Shown piece after piece: positions 58,626-64,000 of a stretch of DNA of 64,000 nt. A model generated the notes under the pieces. The model was not told the DNA's origin. It ran no database searches and saw only the letters and a list, made by a program, of their open reading frames with translations. This stretch comes from Ceratotherium simum simum. Its lineage: Eukaryota > Chordata > Mammalia > Perissodactyla > Rhinocerotidae. How positions within the stretch are numbered: the first letter of the stretch is position 1; each line of letters begins with the position of its first letter. Where the stretch lies: the NCBI RefSeq assembly GCF_000283155.1, contig NW_004454159.1:23999837-24063836 (forward strand), written 5' to 3'. The position numbers were made by a program, and so were the translations under genes.

Positions 58626-59405
58626 CAATAGCTTGGATATGTGCAAAAATTGGTAACTTCTACAAAAATTGTCTTCAGCCCTTATAAGTATCAATCCATT
58701 TTCATGGTGGCTCACACTCATACAGTACGTCCTTGAGATGGATAATAGTGGCTCTGTTGTGCTTACTGCTGTAACTATTTAATCAATCACCTAGAATACA
58801 TGAGACATTCTGAAGACTCAGAAAGCAAGCCCAGCTAATTCCAGTGGCAAAACCTCAACTCGGGTTAGTCATCACACTAAATCTGTTACCTCAGCCACAT
58901 GGATCATTTCGCTGACTTTCCACCCGGTTTTAGTGGTTAGAATCTTATTTCTTAGAATAAGATAAAATCAAATGTAGTCATTTTTTAAAGATGCATGAAA
59001 AAATATGTTTCTCATATACTATAAAATCTGGTTTAATTTTCAAAAATAAAAATAAAATAGTAGAGCAAAGGAAAAATAAACATTAAAAAAAAATCAAGAC
59101 ATATTATGACAATCCGTAGTGTATATTGAGTTGTGGCGTACCTAAAATACACATATTTCAAGTAAAATGGTGATTTCAGAGAATAAGATTTTACTAATAA
59201 AATTATTTTAGTTTTTAAATTTCTCTTCCTTTTCATTTGCTAAAATATGTCTTAGTGTCTACAGCTGAGATGTCAGTTAATATCCGTGCTTTAGCAGGTG
59301 AACATATATGAATTTGAGGAAAGAGAGTGTAAGGAGTCAAGGAGATGGGTTTAATTATTCAGCAAAGTGAAGATGATGGAAACATTTTCAAGTTATTTAT
59401 GTAGA
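58626..59405. other. Nothing assigned
   Basis: No gene or repeat recognised; AT-rich after 58960. Confidence 0.5.
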
Positions 59406-59767
59406 CCACTATGGTCTGAATGTTTGTGTCACTCCCAAATTCATATGTGGAAATCCTAACCCCCAAGGCAATGGTATTAGGAGATGGGGCCTTTGGTAGG
59501 TGATTAGTTCACGAGGGTGGAGCCCTTATGAATAGGATTAGTGCTTTTATATCAGAGACCCCAGAGAGAGATCCCATCCCTTCCACCATGTGAGGACACA
59601 GTGAAGAGACAGCTGTCTAGGAAGTGGGCTCTCACCAGACACTAAATCTTCTGGTGCCCTGATCTCGGACTTCCAGGTCTTGAGAACTCTAAGCAATAAA
59701 TGTTTGTTTATAAGGCACTAGTTATGATATTTTTGTTATACCAGCCCGAACAAACTAAAAGATAGAC
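59406..59767 (+). mobile_element. MST-type MaLR LTR (ERVL-MaLR), sense, solitary
   Basis: CACTATGGTCTGAATGTTTG, TGTCACTCCCAAATTCATAT, GTGGAAATCCTAACCCCCAA, GGCAATGGTATTAGGAGATG, GGGCCTTTGGTAGGTGATTA, ACGAGGGTGGAGCCCTTATG, AATAGGATTAGTGCTTTTAT, TTCCACCATGTGAGGACACA, CTGATCTCGGACTTCCAGGT, GCAATAAATGTTTGTTTATA and ATACCAGCCCGAACAAACTA follow the MST LTR in order over its whole length, including the polyadenylation signal near the right end. It has no internal region beside it and no coding capacity. It is better preserved than the MLT1-type LTR at 53.2 kb. Confidence 0.95.
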
Positions 59768-60009
59768 ACAGACACGTGTGTTCTCTCTTGTTACTAATTT
59801 GCAGTTAGGTGCTATTCTCCAGAGATTATTGTGTTGAATTTCCAAAAACAAATAGAATAGCAGACTTAATTCCATTTCTATCTTTTCTAGAAAAAATGTG
59901 TTCAACTTCAAGGACATTACAACCCAGTCTTTCTTGATTATTGATCCTCCTAACTCATTTACAGTGTTCTAGGAGTATGTGAGCTACTCAATTACAAATG
60001 ATTGTGAAC

Positions 60010-61860
60010 ATATCAAAATTGTTATGATTTTTAAAATTTTACTTTTATTTACACAAGTAAAATATGTATATATTATCATTGTAAAATTTCAAACAATCAA
60101 AAAAATCCCTATCTTCTCCTCTGTCTTCCACCTCCAATTTAAGTCTAATTGTGAGAGTTAACTAGGATCAATTGTTTAGTGATTAATGTTTCTAGATTTT
60201 ATTCCAGACATTTGTACACAGGCATACATGCACACACACATAATTTTGTGTTAGCTTTTTCATGTAAATGAAATTTATTATTTTGCATCTTACTTTTTTC
60301 ATTTAAATCAAGTTTATCCATGTTATTCATTTCCCTATTGATGGGCAATTAGGTGGCCCACAGTTTTTCACTTTGATAAATAATGCTTCAATAAACATCT
60401 TTGCACATGCTACCTGGTCACATGATTGAATATTTCTCTTCAGTAAATACCAAGAAGTGGAATTGGTAAATCATAGCTGCAGTATAAATCAATTCTCCAA
60501 AACTCTTCCAGTATGGTTATACCAATTTATACTACCACCAATGGTCAAGAGAGTACTTCTTTTGTGTCCTCATCTCACTTGATATTATTAAACTGTGAAA
60601 TTAATTACAAAATATTGTGTATCTAATTTTATTTTAATTTGCTTTCCCAGATTACAAGCACGGTTGAACAACTCCCTTTACATTTGTTGGCCTTTTATAG
60701 TTCACCTTTTATTAATTGTTCATTTGTTAATTGTTCACTTTTTCTATTAGATTATATATTTTTGCATTTTAATTGATTGATAGGAGTTCTTATTTCTAAC
60801 ATAATTTATCTGCTACGAATGTTTAAATAATTTGCCCAGTCTTTCAATTATTTTCAACTTTGTTTGGGTTACTTTTGTCCCTTAAAAGCTTAAACTGTAA
60901 GTAGTCAACTTATTAATCATTAACTTTGTGGTTATTGTCTGTTGAATATTTTAATAAACAACCTTCCTATACCAAAATTATATACATATTCTCCCAAAAT
61001 TTCTTCTGAATATCTTTTTTTCCTGTTAGGTCTAAAATTCATCTGGAATTCATTTTGGGGAATTATGTATGAGGATATATAACTGCAAATGCATAGTTGT
61101 TTTCAAATGATGTATTGAATTGTCCATGAGAGTGTTAAAATGTAACTCCAAATATATAGCCAATATATTTATTGGCCTAAATAATTTATTGAAGAGACTA
61201 AATTTTCCTTCATTTGAAAAGCTACATTTCTTATGTGATAAATTTCTATACATATAAGGGTCTTTTTATAGACTATTCCATTGATCTATTTGTCCAATAC
61301 AGTGCCAATGTCCTATTAGTTATAGTTGTATTATTTCCTCTCAGGTGATGTCAACCAATATCACCAGTATTATTTTGATTCCACGGTTTTATCGTGCATG
61401 CACACATACTTTTTTTTTTTAATTGTAAACAGTTATTATAGTGGAAAGATTTACTGGGTCTATAATTTTCTATATAATTTTCTTTCTTTTTGTCTTTTTC
61501 AGTTATATTCTGAGAGATTCACTTAGCTTAATCTTTTAGTTTACTAACTCTCTCTTCATCTGTGATCATTCTGTTATTCAGCCAATTGATTGAAATTTGT
61601 TTTTCAAAATCACATTATGATTCCCTATTTTGAATACCACAATATTTAAAATATTTTAATAATAAACTATTTATTTTCATTATGTTTTTCTTCTTCTTCT
61701 ATTAAATCTCTCTTCTTGGGTTGGAGTTCTTCTGATGCTGAGCTTGGTGTTAGCATTCCTCAGATGTTAGGTGAATCTTGCACGTGTATTTGCCCTCATT
61801 TTTGATGTGACCTATTAACTGATGTGTGAATGGCTCACAGGTATTTTATGATTGTGAGAG
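60010..61860 (-). mobile_element. Old L1 (L1MC/ME-like), antisense, about 1.8 kb
   Basis: Antisense L1 3'UTR and distal ORF2 text in order: TTTCAAACAATCAAAAAAAT, TTCATTTCCCTATTGATGGG, AGTTTTTCACTTTGATAAAT, AATGCTTCAATAAACATCTT, CAAGAAGTGGAATTGGTAAA, TATACCAATTTATACTACCA, TTGTTCATTTGTTAATTGTT, TAATTTGCCCAGTCTTTCAA, AAAATTCATCTGGAATTCAT, TTCCATTGATCTATTTGTCC and TTTAGTTTACTAACTCTCTC. The part after 61360 is less certain. No intact frame. Confidence 0.82.
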
Positions 61861-62499
61861 TGTTGAAATGATTCCAGGAAAGGGGCTACCTTTCTAGGCA
61901 CAGGGGCTCCTGATTCTCCTGGTTTTTGCCAATCACTTGAGGAATCTCCTGTTGGTGTCTAATGCAGTCATAGAGGTATAAAAATAAAAACTATTTTTCC
62001 TGTAATTTCTAGTGATTTGCTGTGAGTTGGTGTCAGATTGCATCTCATGCTCAGTTTATCATGTTAACCCATTTTTACTCATTAGTTTTATAAACTTTTC
62101 TAATTCATAATAGGACTATAGCGGTCAGAGAGTTTTGAAGCAATTGCTATGCTTTATACTATGTAGAAAACAGTTTTTTGAAATTTTGTATAGAGTTAAT
62201 GGTGCACGAAAGAGTTTGGTCTATTTTTCCATTTGGAGTAAGAAATATATGCCTTTAAATTTCAAATAGCAACATTTTTGTTATGTTTTTATATTATAAG
62301 GATACTTTTTTTTTTTTACTTAAGGTAGAAAAAAGAAGCTGTTTCTAATTAGACAGATGTTTTTATTGCATTCATTTCAACAATTAAATAAATGACTACC
62401 CTCCCATTTTACAAAAATTGTATATTGTTCCAGAGATTATGTTTCTAATCCTAAACAAATTTGAGCATATTCTGGATAATTTTAGAAAAAAAATCTGAA
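61861..62499. other. Nothing assigned
   Basis: AT-rich; 62130-62290 looks single-copy. No gene seen. Confidence 0.45.
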
Positions 62500-62640
62500 C
62501 GATTATTTTAAAAATATTATCAGTTATTTTCTTTGTATGGTAAGATTATGGATAATATTTTTTTTTCTTTTTTTTTGTATTTTCCAAATTTTCTACAATG
62601 ACACTTTTTTTAATACCAAAAAAATTATTTTTAAGTATTT
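62500..62640 (+). mobile_element. Old L1 (L1M) 3' terminus, sense
   Basis: GGTAAGATTATGGATAATAT, a T-rich run, then GTATTTTCCAAATTTTCTAC and AATGACACTTTTTTTAATAC resemble the terminal text GGGATTATGGGTGATTTTTA…TTTTCTACAATGAGCATG of old L1s. Confidence 0.5.
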
Positions 62641-63436
62641 TCCCATAAAATCTAAGTCTTTAGAACTCCTTAGTGATAATTATGTTCCTCCACAAAACAT
62701 GAAACAGTTACAAAACAGTGGCTCCATTCCCCAGGGCAAGTTTGATATGTTAGCCACTTTGTCAGAATTAGCACATTAAATTGACATCATAGTGAATGCA
62801 GCTGAGAGTGTACAGATTTCATTATTTCTCTTTTCCTAGGTTTCATCTGTCTTGTTCTTTGGCCACAGTTACTAGCCAATGAATCCCCGCTGCTAGCTGG
62901 CTTTGTATCAGAGGCTGAGTCATTAAGTGGTGAGAGAAGTGATGAATAACTTTCATCAGAGTCCACTCACCAAGTGCTTTAGGTCTCCACTGTGCTGGAA
63001 GCAGTTCTCTGGATCTCCTGCACTATCCATGATTCAATACAAAGACTTTGGTCTTTTATTCAAATATATGTTTCTTCTTCAAAAGAAGCCCCTCACCAAA
63101 CTTCATACAACAAATGCAGTGTTCTTCAAGAGTGATTCTCTACTTTTGTGAAGGCTAAGAGACCATGAGATTATAGCTGGTGTATGAAACACAACCTTTG
63201 GTGACTAGCTTCTTTTATATGTGAATTTCTAAGAACATACAGATTAGAAGAGCTTATTAGTGTCTTACTCATTCCCTATGTTTCCTCTCCAAATCCAATA
63301 TGTCATCAAGTCCAATTGTCTTCTCTCTTGAAATATCATGTAAGTGCATATTATCTTTTCTTTTCCTAATGATATTGCTTTAACTCAGATCCATATCAAA
63401 TTTCACTTACCTCCACTATTTCAACAGTGTCTTCAA
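62641..63436. other. Nothing assigned
   Basis: Balanced sequence with 74- and 80-codon frames lacking known motifs. Confidence 0.45.
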
Positions 63437-63446
63437 TAATTTTTCC

Positions 63447-63925
63447 TTTTTTTTTTTTTTTTGCTGAGCAAGATTTTCCCTGAGCTAACGTGTATTACCA
63501 ATCTTCCTTTTTTTTTTTTATTTTATAATTTTTATTTATTTATTTATTTTCCCCTCAAAGCCCCAGTAGATAGTTGTATGTCATAGATGCACATCCTTCT
63601 AGTTGCGGTATGTGGGACGCGGCCTCAGCATGGCCGGGGAAGCGGTGCGTCGGTGCGCGCCCAGGATCAAATCCCGGCCGCCAGCAGCAGAGCGTGCGCT
63701 CTTAACCGCTAAGCCACGGGGCCGGCCCCCTTTTTTTTTTTTTCACTTGAGGAAGAGTAGCCCTGAGCTATTACCTGTGCCAATCTTCGTCCACTTTGTA
63801 CGTGGGTCACTGCCACAGCATGGCTGACAAGTGGTGTAGATCTGCACCCAGGATCTGAATCCATGAACACGGGCCACCAAAGCAGAGTATGCCAAACTTA
63901 ACCACTATGCCATGGAGCCAGCCCC
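63447..63925 (-). mobile_element. ERE SINE, antisense, outer (older, short-middle) element containing the inner ERE
   Basis: The body (63744-63925) read on the minus strand has GGGGCTGGCTCCATGGCATA, GTGGTTAAGTTTGGCATACT, CTTTGGTGGCCCGTGTTCAT, GGATTCAGATCCTGGGTGCA, ATCTACACCACTTGTCAGCC, ATGCTGTGGCAGTGACCCAC, CAAAGTGGACGAAGATTGGC and ATAGCTCAGGGCTACTC, then its A-tail, which is split by the inner ERE. TAATTTTTCC is perfect at 63437-63446 and 63926-63935, on the outside of the composite, and proves that the inner element entered the outer one. Confidence 0.95.
63463..63729 (-). mobile_element. ERE SINE, antisense, inner (younger) element of a nested pair
   Basis: Read on the minus strand: GGGGGCCGGCCCCGTGGCTT, AGCGGTTAAGAGCGCACGCT, CTGCTGGCGGCCGGGATTTG, ATCCTGGGCGCGCACCGACG, CACCGCTTCCCCGGCCATGC, CGCAACTAGAAGGATGTGCA, ATACAACTATCTACTGGGGC and the TTAGCTCAGGGAAAATC phrase. 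The head matches the common form closely, so it is young. It sits inside the A-tail of another ERE: T-runs lie on both sides (63447-63462 and 63730-63743) and belong to the outer copy's tail or the inner copy's target duplication. Confidence 0.97.
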
Positions 63926-64000
63926 TAATTTTTCCAATTTTAGTATCACTCTTCTTTTATTTGTATTTTGTAAAAGTCGTGTCTTTCTAAACCAAAATAT

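Overview
The window is nuclear DNA from a placental mammal, almost certainly an odd-toed ungulate (Perissodactyla) and most likely a horse-type equid. The evidence is eleven copies of the tRNA-derived ERE (equine repetitive element) SINE family, recognised by the GC-rich head with the GGCCGGCCC block, the A-box-like TGGCTTAGCGGTTAAG and the tail phrase TTAGCTCAGGG. A 5'-truncated L1 3'UTR of the kind I associate with horse L1 (about 54968-55237) agrees with this. Species assignment is inference; no comparison could be run.

I see no protein-coding gene. Open frames rarely exceed 100 codons on either strand, and the long ones are either repeat-derived (an L1 ORF2 fragment at the left edge, frames inside EREs, frames in purine or pyrimidine tracts) or lack recognisable domains. 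The base composition is AT-rich throughout with only small GC-rich patches, mostly SINE heads. This looks like a gene desert or a very large intron.

Layout: 1-528 is a fairly young L1 ORF2 C-terminal fragment. 0.5-15 kb holds four EREs in AT-rich single-copy DNA plus a 1.3 kb GC-richer block (11.47-12.77 kb) that resembles an old repeat I cannot name. 15.3-20.4 kb is a cluster of old repeats (antisense L1, sense L2, two antisense MIRs, sense L1 3' end). 20.4-32 kb is mostly unassigned sequence, with a hAT-like fragment (23.0 kb), a candidate conserved element (25.5-25.8 kb), two sense MIRs, an LTR-like block (29.3-30.0 kb) and an ERE (30.5 kb). 32.4-42.8 kb is dense in old LINEs: a sense L1 tail, two antisense L1s, two antisense L2s, and a 2.9 kb decayed sense L1 that was split by a U6 snRNA retropseudogene. 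43-52 kb is mainly unassigned, with two EREs and a possible RFX-type regulatory site with an adjacent consensus splice donor (43.9 kb). 52-64 kb has MIRs, two MaLR-type LTRs (MLT1-like and MST-like), an ERE with a 16-bp target duplication, the young L1 3'UTR fragment, a 260-bp AT-rich hairpin-prone tract, a 1.8 kb antisense old L1, and at the right edge one ERE inserted into the tail of another.

The insertions can be ordered. Nearly all EREs still carry recognisable 9-16 bp target-site duplications, so they are the youngest layer; MIR, L2 and the old L1s have lost theirs. I found no convincing new biological system. The most useful leads are the 43.9 kb X-box/splice-donor cluster, the 25.5 kb single-copy block, the U6-in-L1 and ERE-in-ERE nests, and several blocks that look like repeats but whose families I could not name.
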